This document shows positions 6,821 through 14,093 of a stretch of DNA of 17,851 nt, piece by piece. The position numbers and the translations under genes were made by a program. Under the pieces are notes generated by a model. That model was given only the letters and a program-made list of their open reading frames with translations, was not told the DNA's origin and searched no databases. Origin of the DNA: CAZCBN01 sp964496975. Its GTDB lineage: Bacteria; Planctomycetota; Phycisphaerae; Phycisphaerales; UBA1924. Within the stretch, counting starts at the first letter, position 1. The number at the start of each line of letters is the position of its first letter. Location of the stretch: contig CAZCBN010000063.1 in NCBI GenBank assembly GCA_964496975.1, positions 1 through 17,851 of the forward strand, in the 5' to 3' direction.

Positions 6821-7828
6821 TCAGGCCGGGAGCGACGCGGGCTCCGGGTGCTCGGGCGCTTCGCACGCGAGGGCGGCGAGGTCCGGGCGATCGGCGGCGG
6901 TGCGGTGTCGGTAGGCGCGGAGGACGCGGCCGTGGTGGATGAGCAGGGCGCCGGGCATCTGGAAGCCGTCGCCCTCCAGGCGGCCGACGAGGTGGCCCTT
7001 GAGCGTGGCTTGCAGGCCGCGCCACCAGACGATGGGGCCGAAGAGTTGGGCGAGGGAGCCGCGGTGCAGCTCGGCCGCGGCGTAGAGGCGGCGGTCGGGA
7101 TCGCTGACGGCGGCGAGGTCGGCGAGGCCGTAGCGGGCGAGTGTGGCCTGAAGGCGCTCCGGCGGGGACATCGCGATGACGACGGGTCGGACGCCGGCGG
7201 CCTCGATGGCGGCGCGGCGGGCCTTCAGGTCGGCGAGGGCTTCCTTGCAGAAGGTGCAGCCGGTGTGGCGGAGGAAGAGGGCGAGAACGGGGGACTGTTG
7301 CGTGAGATGGAGAAGCGATGCCCCGGAGGTCGTCCGCGTGTCGGCGAGCGCGGATTGCAGGTCGGTCTTCGCGGCGGGGGTGCCGAGGGTGTTGGCGCGG
7401 AGGGCACCGAGGAGGATGCCGGCGAAGGGGATCCACCAAACGAGGTCGTTGGTGAGGAGGGTGACGCCGAACTCGACGGGGACGGGGGAGACGCCGGGGA
7501 GGTTGTCGAGTTTCAGGGCGCCGGCGAGCACGCCCATGGCGTAGCCGGCGGGGCCGAAGAGCTTGCCGAGCAGGCCGACAAGGACGATGGGCCAGTGGCG
7601 GAAGGGGTTGCCGGCGGCGATCCAGTAGCCGACGCCGTAGACGCCGACGATCATGCCGACGCACTGCCAGATGAAGGGATAGTTGGGGGGTGTGAGGCCG
7701 GTGAGGTGGAAGAGCCAGTTTGGGTAGAGCAGGGTGAGGAGGCCCCACGCGACGTTGTACACGCCGGCGGCGCGGAGCCAGCGGGACATCCAAGCGGGGG
7801 CGGTGTTGTCGGGGTTGGCGAGCTTCAC
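6821..7828 (-). CDS. Membrane-anchored peroxiredoxin-like (AhpC-TSA_2/SelL-type) thioredoxin-fold protein
   Basis: 335 residues from the GTG at 7828. This start lies just after the previous stop, and the N-terminal residues then lead straight into the first helix; an ATG at 7789 is the alternative. The N-terminal half (about 13-145) has about four membrane helices (AGVYNVAWGLLTLLYP, IWQCVGMIVGVYGVGYWIAA, WPIVLVGLLGKLFGPAGYAM, LTNDLVWWIPFAGILLGAL). The C-terminal half (about 155-320) is a thioredoxin fold with HTGCTFCKEAL, Cys191 and Cys194 forming CxxC, and the cis-Pro loop FQMPGALLI. This matches the peroxiredoxin-like 2 / SelL group, whose selenoprotein members carry UxxU here; both positions are plain TGC cysteine codons. 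It probably performs thiol-disulfide or peroxide chemistry at the membrane; the substrate is unknown. It is the second gene of the photolyase unit, 50 bases after the SDR gene and 9 before the small membrane protein. Confidence 0.8.
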   Translation of the reverse strand: MKLANPDNTAPAWMSRWLRAAGVYNVAWGLLTLLYPNWLFHLTGLTPPNYPFIWQCVGMIVGVYGVGYWIAAGNPFRHWPIVLVGLLGKLFGPAGYAMGVLAGALKLDNLPGVSPVPVEFGVTLLTNDLVWWIPFAGILLGALRANTLGTPAAKTDLQSALADTRTTSGASLLHLTQQSPVLALFLRHTGCTFCKEALADLKARRAAIEAAGVRPVVIAMSPPERLQATLARYGLADLAAVSDPDRRLYAAAELHRGSLAQLFGPIVWWRGLQATLKGHLVGRLEGDGFQMPGALLIHHGRVLRAYRHRTAADRPDLAALACEAPEHPEPASLPA

Positions 7829-7878
7829 GGGGAGATGATCGGCCGAACCGGGCCTGAGGATGCGGCGGGGGAGATCGG

Positions 7879-8625
7879 TCAGGCCTTGCCCTTGATGGCG
7901 GCGAGGCCGCCGTCGATGCCGATGCACTGGCCGGTGACCCACGCGCTTTCGGGAGAGAGAAGCCAGGCGAGGGTCGGGGCGATGTCGGCGGGCGTGCCGA
8001 GGCGGCCCAGCGGGTGGAGGGATTCGCTGGCCTTGCGGGCGGCGTCGCTCTTGGTGAGGCGTTCGGCCATCGGCGTGTCGACGAGGCCGGGGGCGATGCA
8101 GTTGACGCGGATGCGGGCCGGGGCGCCGGTGGCGGCGGCGGAGCGGGCGAGGCCGATGACGCCGGCCTTGGCGGCGGCGATGGCCTCGTGGCTCGGCAGG
8201 CCGGTGAGGGCGGCGCAGCTCGACATCAGCACGATGGAGCCGCCGGACTTCTGCATCGCCCGCAGGCCGGCGCGGACGACGGCGAAGGCGGTGCGGAGGT
8301 TCTGGTCGATGGTGGCCTGAAACTCTTCGAAGGAGGTCATGTGGGCCGGCCTGATGAGGATGGAGCCGGCGAGGTTGGCGATGCCGGCGAGGGAGCCGTG
8401 ACGCTCAACGAGGGCGGCGACAAGGCGGTCGACGGCGGCGAAGTCGGTCGCGTCGCAGACGGCGGTCTCAACGCCGGGGAGGTCGCGTTGGGCTTCGGCG
8501 AGGCGGGCCTCACTCCGGCCGGCGAGGAGGACGGTCGCGCCACGGTCGAGGAGCCGGCGTGCCGCGGCCCGCCCGATGCCGCCAGCGCCGCCGAAGAGGA
8601 TGACAAGGCCCTGTGTGTCGGTCAT
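7879..8625 (-). CDS. Short-chain dehydrogenase/reductase family protein lacking the catalytic tyrosine
   Basis: 248 residues from the ATG at 8625; an upstream TTG in frame at 8688 adds an unconserved stretch and is rejected. The Rossmann motif FGGAGGIG at about 11-18, NLAG at 84-87, SIVLMSS at 130-136 and the C-terminal WVTGQCIGIDGG at 229-240 are standard for classical SDRs. The active-site segment reads HEAIAAAKAGV: Ser136 and Lys153 are in place, but the Tyr of YxxxK is Ile149. From memory other bacterial SDRs share HEAIAAAK, so this may be a distinct subfamily rather than a mutation. Conventional NAD(P)H oxidoreductase chemistry needs the Tyr, so the protein may bind nucleotide and act otherwise. 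It is the first gene of the photolyase unit; 170 bases separate it from pheS upstream, giving room for a promoter. Confidence 0.85.
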   Translation of the reverse strand: MTDTQGLVILFGGAGGIGRAAARRLLDRGATVLLAGRSEARLAEAQRDLPGVETAVCDATDFAAVDRLVAALVERHGSLAGIANLAGSILIRPAHMTSFEEFQATIDQNLRTAFAVVRAGLRAMQKSGGSIVLMSSCAALTGLPSHEAIAAAKAGVIGLARSAAATGAPARIRVNCIAPGLVDTPMAERLTKSDAARKASESLHPLGRLGTPADIAPTLAWLLSPESAWVTGQCIGIDGGLAAIKGKA

Positions 8626-8795
8626 GCTCGGCGGTTCGCCGGGGTGGGGCTGGTCGATTCGGGCGCGGCTCGGCGGCGTGGGCTTCAACGGGGCACGGCG
8701 GGGCGTGGCCGCGGCGGATGCGGGGTGTGCCGTGAACGGTCATTTGCCCGCGTGCGCCGGGTGACGACTGTGGATGGGTGGCGAACGCGAGAGGG

Positions 8796-9842
8796 CTAGA
8801 GCTGCTCGAGGAACCGCACGTCGTTCTCGAAGAGCATGCGGATGTCGGGGATGCCGTAGCGGCCCATGGCGATGCGTTCGATGCCGAACCCGAAGGCGAA
8901 GCCGGTCCAGTGCTCGGGGTCGATGCCGCACATGCTGAGCACGGCGGGGTCGACCATGCCGCACCCGCCCAGTTCGATCCAGCGCGGGGCGTCGCCGGGG
9001 CGGAGGGCGATTTTCATGTCCAGCTCGGCGGAGGGCTCGGTGAAGGGGAAGAAGCTTGGGCGGAGGCGGATGTCGGCCTGCTCGCCGAAGTAGGCGCGGG
9101 CGAACTGCACGAGGGTGGTCTTCAGGTCGATCATCGAGACGCCGCGGTCGATGTACAGGCCTTCGATCTGGTGGAACATGAAGCTGTGCGTGGCGTCGAC
9201 GGTGTCGGGGCGGTAGACGCGGCCGGGGCTGACGATTTTGATGGGGGGCCCCCACCCCTTCGCGACGGCGTCTTCCATCGTGCGGATCTGCACGGTGCTG
9301 GTCTGGCTGCGGAGCATGCGGGGCGTGGTCGCGCGGGCGGGGTTGTCGACGTAGAAGTTGTCGATCGGGTCGCGGGCGGGGTGCTCGGCGGGGATGTTCA
9401 GCTTGACGAAGTTGTGCTCGTCGTCCTCCAGCTCGGGCCCCTCGGCCACGGCGAAGCCCATGCGGCCGAAGACGTCCGTCAGCTCGTCGATCACACGCGT
9501 GATGATGTGGCGGCGGCCGAGGCGCGTGCTGTGAACCGTGCCGGGCTCCGTCACGTCCAGCATCGGGCCCGAGGGCGCGGCGGGGGCGGCGCCGACCGTC
9601 GCCCGACGGGCCTCGAACGCGGCCTCGAGCGAGGTCTTGACGGCGTTCAGGCGTTGGCCGGCGGCGGCACGCTGCTCGGCGGGCACGTCCTTCACCAGCG
9701 GCATGAGGGCCTTCAGCTTGCCCTTGGGGCCGACGTATGCGACGCGCCACGCTTCGAGGGCGATGGGGTCGGAGGCGGCGGCGAGCTCGGTGCCGGCGGC
9801 AGACTCCAGGGCGTCGAGGTCTTTCAGAAGGTCGAAGGCCAT
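8796..9842 (-). CDS. pheS: Phenylalanine-tRNA ligase alpha subunit
   Basis: 348 residues, about the usual length for bacterial PheS (E. coli 327). The ATG at 9842 has TAGGA a few bases upstream. The N-terminal coiled-coil arm (about 1-90) is followed by the class II catalytic core: HIITRVIDELTDVFGRMGF (motif 1 region), the RMLRSQTS loop, motif 2 GRVYRPDTVDATHSFMFHQ, the FPFTEPSAELD strand, and motif 3 GFAFGFGIERIAMGRYGI. The alpha subunit charges tRNA-Phe as part of an alpha2-beta2 complex in the cytoplasm. pheT, usually just downstream, is not here; the next gene is the SDR, so pheT must lie elsewhere. The lipoprotein gene is divergent. Confidence 0.97.
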   Translation of the reverse strand: MAFDLLKDLDALESAAGTELAAASDPIALEAWRVAYVGPKGKLKALMPLVKDVPAEQRAAAGQRLNAVKTSLEAAFEARRATVGAAPAAPSGPMLDVTEPGTVHSTRLGRRHIITRVIDELTDVFGRMGFAVAEGPELEDDEHNFVKLNIPAEHPARDPIDNFYVDNPARATTPRMLRSQTSTVQIRTMEDAVAKGWGPPIKIVSPGRVYRPDTVDATHSFMFHQIEGLYIDRGVSMIDLKTTLVQFARAYFGEQADIRLRPSFFPFTEPSAELDMKIALRPGDAPRWIELGGCGMVDPAVLSMCGIDPEHWTGFAFGFGIERIAMGRYGIPDIRMLFENDVRFLEQL

Positions 9843-10089
9843 AGCGGCATCCTACGGGATGTCGCCGGGCGTTTGCTTGATCAACGCCGCGTGGAATGGG
9901 TGCGTCGCGACGGGTGAGCGGCCGGCCCAACCGATGCGGGCGGCGCGGCGGTGGGACGGCCGGTGAAACCGGGGCGGGGAACTTCCGAGAACACCGCGCG
10001 GCCTTGGGCCGCGGCCCTTCGGCGGGGCCGGGCGGGCTGCACGGCCGGGCGCGCGACGCCGGTCGGTACCATTCACGACGGAGGCTCTG
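9843..10089. promoter_or_regulatory. Divergent intergenic region between pheS and the lipoprotein gene
   Basis: The 247-bp gap must hold both promoters. I see no convincing consensus pair. A hairpin GCGGCC-TTG-GGCCGC stands at 9998-10012. No T-box, tRNA-like leader or attenuator ORF for pheS was recognised. Confidence 0.4.
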
Positions 10090-10512
10090 ATGCGTGATCG
10101 ATTTCAAACGCGTGCCGCGGGCCGCGGCGACCGCTTCTGCGCGATCGTGCTGCTGCTCGCCGCGGGCGGTGCCCTGGGCGGGTGCATCGCCGCGGGCGAG
10201 AATGAGGAGTACGTCGAGGGGCGTCTGGTGTCGGGCCAGACCATGCAGGCGCTGAGCCGCCCGGGCACGACCGAGGCGGAGGTCGTCGGGGCGCTCGGCC
10301 CGCCGACGCGCTCGATCGACCGGCCCGATGGCAGCCGTCTGCTGGTGTACGACTCACGCCGGACGAACGAGAGCAGCGGGCACTTTTTGCTATTGTTCTC
10401 GGGCGAGGACCGCACGACGGTGGCGCGGTCGGCCTATTTCGAGATCCGGGGCGACCAGGTCGTGTCCGCGTGGGTGGACGATGAGCGCAACGCCTTTGAA
10501 GACGCCGGGTGA
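10090..10512 (+). CDS. Putative lipoprotein, BamE/SmpA-like
   Basis: 140 residues. The ATG at 10090 is preceded by GGAGG at 10080-10084. A hydrophobic signal ends in a lipobox, LGGC with Cys32 as lipidation site, so the mature protein should be anchored in a membrane. The mature part has the PGTTEAEVVGALGPPT segment (58-73) and a following beta pattern (SRLLVYDSRR, YFEIRGDQVVSAWVDD), which resembles the small SmpA/OmlA/BamE fold in which G-x-T-x-x-E-V-x-x-x-L-G-x-P marks the helical hairpin. BamE helps assemble outer membrane beta-barrels, but many unrelated lipoproteins share the fold, so the function is open. It converges with rplQ; a perfect palindrome lies between the stops. Confidence 0.75.
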   Translation: MRDRFQTRAAGRGDRFCAIVLLLAAGGALGGCIAAGENEEYVEGRLVSGQTMQALSRPGTTEAEVVGALGPPTRSIDRPDGSRLLVYDSRRTNESSGHFLLLFSGEDRTTVARSAYFEIRGDQVVSAWVDDERNAFEDAG

Positions 10513-10538
10513 GGAAGCGGGGGCGGATGGATGAGCCC

Positions 10539-10556
10539 CGCCGCGTGCACGCGGCG
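10539..10556. terminator. Perfect 18-bp palindrome between convergent genes
   Basis: CGCCGCGTGCACGCGGCG reads the same on both strands and can form a 7-bp stem with a TGCA loop. It sits 27 bases after the lipoprotein stop and 39 bases after the rplQ stop, which converge here. A two-way transcript end is the simplest reading. No T-run follows on either strand. Confidence 0.45.
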
Positions 10557-10594
10557 CGGAGGCATTCAGGCCGCGGCGTGAGCGCCGAGCGGTG

Positions 10595-11242
10595 TTAGGA
10601 GGAGGCGGCCTCGCCGCCGGTCGCGGCGGTCTCGGCGCCGGACTTGCGCAGCTTGGCGGCGAAGGCGGTGCGGCGGTCGGCCTGGCGGCGACGGGTGCTG
10701 GGCCGGCCGCCGATCTCGGGGCCTTCTTCCGCGCCGACGAACTGGATCAGGACGATCTCGCCCGCGTCGCCGACGCGGCGCTTGCCGAGCTTCACGATGC
10801 GGGTGTAGCCGCCGCTGCGGTCCTCGAAGCGAGGGGCGACATTCTCGAAGATGTGGCGGACGATCTTCGGGGCAGCCCGCAGCTCGCCGTAGCGGTTGCG
10901 CTCCACCTTGTCCGAGGCGGGGATGTTGAAGAACTGCTCGGCCCGCTCGCGGAGATCGCGGACGGCGTCCTTCTCCGGGTCGGTCGCGTTCTTGGGGACG
11001 TGGCTCCAAGCGAAGGCGACGCGGTCACCGCCCAGCATGGACGCGACCTGCCGGCGGGCGTGGACGTCGCCGCGCTTGGCCTTGGTCACGATCTTCTCGA
11101 CGAAGGGCTGGAGGGCCTTGGCCTTCGGCAGCGTGGTCGTGATCTGCCCGTACTGGAACAGGCTGTGGGCCATGTTGCGGAGCATGGCCTCGCGGTGGGC
11201 CGTGGTCCGTCCGAGCTTGAAGCCGTGCTTGCGGTGACGCAT
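10595..11242 (-). CDS. rplQ: 50S ribosomal protein L17, enlarged
   Basis: 215 residues from the ATG at 11242, which has GGAGAA 8 bases upstream and the universal L17 start MRHRKHGFKLGRTTAHREAM; an upstream in-frame start at 11338 is rejected. The conserved core is visible (LFQYGQITTTLPKAKALQP at 28-46, PRFEDRSGGYTRIVKLG at 137-153). E. coli L17 has 127 residues. Here there are about 50 extra residues at about 70-124, between the helix and the VRHIFENVAPRF strand, and a basic then acidic tail after about 170. L17 binds 23S rRNA domain III near the peptide exit. It is the last gene of the alpha operon, 255 bases after rpoA. Confidence 0.95.
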   Translation of the reverse strand: MRHRKHGFKLGRTTAHREAMLRNMAHSLFQYGQITTTLPKAKALQPFVEKIVTKAKRGDVHARRQVASMLGGDRVAFAWSHVPKNATDPEKDAVRDLRERAEQFFNIPASDKVERNRYGELRAAPKIVRHIFENVAPRFEDRSGGYTRIVKLGKRRVGDAGEIVLIQFVGAEEGPEIGGRPSTRRRQADRRTAFAAKLRKSGAETAATGGEAASS

Positions 11243-11497
11243 GAAAAGTTCTCCGCCGTCATGGCCCGCCGACGGGTGGCCGCCGGGGGGATCGATCGTG
11301 GCAACCGGCGGCGCGGGCACTGGGCCCGCGTTCGCCAAAGGACCGGCGGAGCCGCTGGGCTGCGCCGGGTGGGGTCGAGATTATTGCCCGCTCGCGCCCG
11401 CCGGGGCGGGTTATGAGGGGGAGATCGCGTCGCTCGGGGTGGGTCTGCGACGGGCCTCGCGGCCGCGGCGGGTTCCCAGACACCGAACGGCCGACGA
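11243..11497. other. Spacer between rpoA and rplQ
   Basis: A 255-bp gap where most bacteria have a few tens of bases. No gene is seen. A short inverted repeat (CCGTC at 11256-11260, GACGG at 11271-11275) lies just upstream of the rplQ ribosome binding site. An AT-rich ATTATTG stands near 11380. Confidence 0.5.
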
Positions 11498-12505
11498 TCA
11501 GACGCTGCCGGGGGCGTGGTAGCCCTCGGGGAGTTCCATGCCCAGGTCGAGGCCGAGGTCCTGCAGCTTGCGCTTCACCTCGCGCAGGCTCGTGCGGCCG
11601 AAGCTACGGAGCTTGAGCAGCTCCTGGTCCGTCTGCTTGACGAGCTGGGCGACGGTGTCGATCCGGGCGCTCTCGAGGCAGTTGCTCGCGCGGACGGAGA
11701 GGTCGAGCTCGGAGATGGGCATGTTGAGCTTGCGGATCAGCTCCTCGTCCACGCCGGCGGCGGCGGCGGCCTCGTCACTGACGCGCTCGTCGCCCAGCTC
11801 AAAGTGCTGGACGAAGGGGTTGAGGTGCTTGCGGAGGATCTTGGCGGCCTCGACGAGCGCCATGTCGGGCGAGACGGTGCCGTTGGTCCAGATCTCCAGC
11901 GTGAGCCGGTCGTAGTTGGTGCGCTGGCCGACGCGGGTGTCCTCCACGGCGTAGCGGACGCGCTGCACGGGCGAGTAGATCGCGTCGATGGGGATCAGGC
12001 CGATCTCCTGCTCGTCGGCGCGGTTGTACTGCTCGCTCGCGGGGACGTAGCCGCGGCCGCGGGCGACCCGCAGCTCCATCTCAAAGGCCACGTCGTCTGT
12101 CAGCGTGCAGATGATGTGGTCCTTGTTGATGATCGTGATCGCGGTGTCGGCCTCGATGAGCTCGGCCGTCACCTCGCCCGGGCCCTGCGCGGCGAGGCGC
12201 ATGACCTTGGGCTCGTCGCCCTCGAGCTTCACGACGAGGCTCTTGATGTTCAGGACGATGTCGGTCACGTCCTCCAGCACGCCGGGGAGGCTGCTGAACT
12301 CGTGCTCGGCGCCCTTGATCTTGACGCCCGTGACCGCGGCGCCCTCGAGCGAGCTGAGCAGCACGCGACGGAGGCTGTTGCCGACGGTCGTTCCGAAGCC
12401 CCGCTCAAAGGGCTCGACCACGAACTTGCCGAACTTGTCGTTCTTGTAGTTCGGGTCCGCCGTCACGCGGGACGGCAACTCCAGGCCACGCCAACGAACT
12501 CGCAT
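11498..12505 (-). CDS. rpoA: DNA-directed RNA polymerase subunit alpha
   Basis: 335 residues, matching the usual 310-340. The ATG at 12505 is chosen because it is preceded by AAGGA (12512-12516) and gives MRVRWRGLELPSRV, a typical start; an upstream in-frame start at 12538 is less likely. The N-terminal dimerisation domain carries FGTTVGNSLRRVLLSSLEGAA (about 37-57, with the conserved LRR) and LEIWTNGTVSPDMALVEAA. A linker (about 232-255) leads to the C-terminal domain with ELDLSVRASNCLESA and LLKLRSFGRTSLREVKRKL, including the Arg that contacts UP-element DNA in E. coli (R265). It nucleates the core polymerase in the cytoplasm. rpsD, which often stands before it, is absent. Confidence 0.98.
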   Translation of the reverse strand: MRVRWRGLELPSRVTADPNYKNDKFGKFVVEPFERGFGTTVGNSLRRVLLSSLEGAAVTGVKIKGAEHEFSSLPGVLEDVTDIVLNIKSLVVKLEGDEPKVMRLAAQGPGEVTAELIEADTAITIINKDHIICTLTDDVAFEMELRVARGRGYVPASEQYNRADEQEIGLIPIDAIYSPVQRVRYAVEDTRVGQRTNYDRLTLEIWTNGTVSPDMALVEAAKILRKHLNPFVQHFELGDERVSDEAAAAAGVDEELIRKLNMPISELDLSVRASNCLESARIDTVAQLVKQTDQELLKLRSFGRTSLREVKRKLQDLGLDLGMELPEGYHAPGSV

Positions 12506-12816
12506 CAGACGTCCTTCCCGGCCTCTCGGGGCCGGCATGCAGCGCTGCCTTTGAACCGGCCCCGACTCGGCTCACGGGCGTCCCGCCTCGCTGCTGGGAG
12601 GGGGCCCTTCTGTCCGGGTCGGGAGTTGACTGACGAACCTGCTCACCGCGGCACCAGCGGAACATGCCCGATGCCTGGTTGCCCGCGATCTCCGCGGAAA
12701 GCCGTGCGAATGCTCCAGCGGCTCTCGCCCGGGCTTCGGTCGCGGTGCACCCGCTGCCTTCCGGGATGCCGCTTCGGCTTCTCGGGGGGAGAGGGGCGAC
12801 CCGGCCTCTGCGAGGG
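12506..12816 (-). promoter_or_regulatory. Long structured leader/spacer between rpsK and rpoA
   Basis: 311 bp without a credible gene, at the place where rpsD usually lies. Close to rpoA the minus strand carries three complementary blocks: GGGGCCGG (12556-12563), CCGGCCCC (12528-12535) and GGCCGG (12518-12523). The middle block can pair with either neighbour. A palindrome, GCAGCGCTGC (12539-12548), lies in the first loop. The third block ends one base before the rpoA ribosome binding site AAGGA. No further structure is clear in the rest. Confidence 0.5.
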
Positions 12817-13191
12817 CTAGACGCGGCGGCGCTTCCGCGGGCGGCAGCCGTTGTGCGGCACCGGGGTGTGGTCTTCGATCGCCGTCACCCGCAGGCCGGT
12901 GGAAACGAGCCCCTGCACGGCCGACTCGCGGCCGGCGCCGGTGCCCTTCACACGCACCTCGAGCTCGCTCATGCCCATCTTGCGGGCCTTCTGGCCGCAC
13001 TGCTCGCCGGCGCGGGTGGCGGCGAAGGGGGTGCTCTTGCGGGCGCCCTTGAAGCCGATGGTGCCGGCAGAGTCCCAGCAGAGGGCCTCGCCGTTCATGT
13101 CGGTGATGGTGACGAGCGTGTTGTTCTGCGTCGCCTTGACGTAGGCGATGCCGCGGACGACGTTCTTGCGGACCTTCTTCTGCTTCGCCAT
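12817..13191 (-). CDS. rpsK: 30S ribosomal protein S11
   Basis: 124 residues, typical length (E. coli 129). The ATG at 13191 gives MAKQKKVRKNVVRGIAYVKA. The core is clear: NNTLVTITDMNGEALCWDSA at about 23-42, GFKGARKSTPFAA, the signature VRVKGTGAGRESA near 79-91 and the basic end NGCRPRKRRRV. S11 sits on the platform of the small subunit near the mRNA exit, with S7 and S18 as neighbours. It follows rpsM after an unusually long 320-bp spacer. Confidence 0.98.
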   Translation of the reverse strand: MAKQKKVRKNVVRGIAYVKATQNNTLVTITDMNGEALCWDSAGTIGFKGARKSTPFAATRAGEQCGQKARKMGMSELEVRVKGTGAGRESAVQGLVSTGLRVTAIEDHTPVPHNGCRPRKRRRV

Positions 13192-13359
13192 GAACCCTTC
13201 GCTCCTAGCGGTTCCACTTCACCGGGGGGACCCGAGCGTCTCGGGAGGCCCCGGCTGCGGTTCCCTTCGACAGCACCCGCAGGGTGCGGGCGTTGCCGAC
13301 GGGCTGGAACCTTGCGATGCGGGTGTGCTCGCGGCCTTCCGCGGACCACGCCCTGCGCT

Positions 13360-13377
13360 GCCCGGGCTCACCCGGGC
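13360..13377. repeat. Inverted repeat, 7-bp stem
   Basis: GCCCGGG (13360-13366) and CCCGGGC (13371-13377) form a perfect stem with the 4-nt loop CTCA inside the rpsM-rpsK spacer. Of the short hairpins there it is the most stable by inspection. Confidence 0.5.
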
Positions 13378-13427
13378 CAATCGGTGCAATCTTCCTGCCG
13401 ACCTTTCCACCGCCGACCCAACCCCAG

Positions 13428-13458
13428 GTCCGGCGTCGGGCAACGCGTCGCGCCGGAC
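13428..13458. repeat. Inverted repeat, 8-bp stem
   Basis: GTCCGGCG (13428-13435) and CGCCGGAC (13451-13458) form a perfect stem with a 15-nt loop in the rpsM-rpsK spacer, 53 bases downstream of the rpsM stop on the minus strand. It could end or stabilise the upstream transcript; function inferred. Confidence 0.45.
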
Positions 13459-13511
13459 GGAGTCCAGCGTCGGCGACGAGCCCGGTGCCGCGGGGTGCCG
13501 AAGGGCCTTGA

Positions 13512-13889
13512 TCAGCCCTTCACGCCCTTCTTGCCGGCGACGGTCTTCTTGCGGCCCTTGCGCGTGCGGGCGTTGCACCGGGTGCGCTGGCCCCGAACGG
13601 GCAGGCCCGAGCGGTGGCGGTCGCCGCGGTAGCAGCGGATGTCCCGCAGGCGCTGGATGTTCTGGCTCACCTGGCGGCGGAGGGCACCCTCGACCAGGTA
13701 GGTGGCGTCGATGATCGCGTTGATCTGGGCGATCTGCGTCTCGGCCAGCTCGTTCGCGCGGCGGTCGCCGTCGATCTGCGCCTCGTCGAGAATGGCCTGG
13801 GCAAACTTCGGGCCGATCCCGTGGATGTACTGCAGCGCGTACAGGATCTTCTTCTTGTCCGGGACGTCAATACCGGCGATACGCGGCAC
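13512..13889 (-). CDS. rpsM: 30S ribosomal protein S13
   Basis: 125 residues, typical length (E. coli 118). The GTG at 13889 is chosen because the protein then starts with PRIAGIDVPDKKK, the universal S13 start after Met, and a GGTGG lies just upstream; longer in-frame starts to 14009 add junk. The core contains YIHGIGPKFAQAIL (about 21-34), the signature RCYRGDRHRSGLPVRGQRT and the basic tail KGRKKTVAGKKGVKG. S13 lies in the head of the 30S subunit and contacts the P-site tRNA and the 50S subunit. It follows rpmJ after 204 bases. Confidence 0.97.
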   Translation of the reverse strand: MPRIAGIDVPDKKKILYALQYIHGIGPKFAQAILDEAQIDGDRRANELAETQIAQINAIIDATYLVEGALRRQVSQNIQRLRDIRCYRGDRHRSGLPVRGQRTRCNARTRKGRKKTVAGKKGVKG

Positions 13890-14093
13890 GGCTTCCACCC
13901 TTCTGCATCGAACGCGGCTGGCTTCACCCGTCGCCGCGCGTTGTGTCCTCGACCCGACGACCCAGCCCCTGCCATTCTGCCTCATCGGCCCGCGACGGCT
14001 TGCCCTCATCGAAGGCAGGTCACGGGGCGAACTCGACGACCGGCACCAGCGAGCGGGAAAGGGCGGCGTTGCCGCGCTCTCACGCCCGATGCG
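13890..14093. other. Spacer between rpmJ and rpsM
   Basis: 204 bp without a gene or a clear hairpin. In E. coli this gap is about 150 bp and holds regulatory sequence for the alpha operon; no S4-type pseudoknot was recognised here. Confidence 0.4.

Larger units (their letters stand above)
13192..13511 (-). other. Hairpin-rich spacer between rpsM and rpsK
   Basis: 320 bp without a gene, where E. coli has 16 bp. Four perfect inverted repeats lie in it: CCCGAG/CTCGGG (13231-13245), GCACCC/GGGTGC (13273-13287), GCCCGGG/CCCGGGC (13360-13377) and GTCCGGCG/CGCCGGAC (13428-13458). They may be processing, termination or pausing sites. None has a T-run on the minus strand. Confidence 0.5.

Noticed and set aside
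7221..7270. Selenocysteine at the CxxC of the SelL-like protein
   Set aside because: Both codons are TGC; there is no in-frame TGA.
6302..8320. 672-residue plus-strand frame opposite the middle operon
   Set aside because: It spans three convincing minus-strand genes and has only biased composition (Gly, Glu, Ala).
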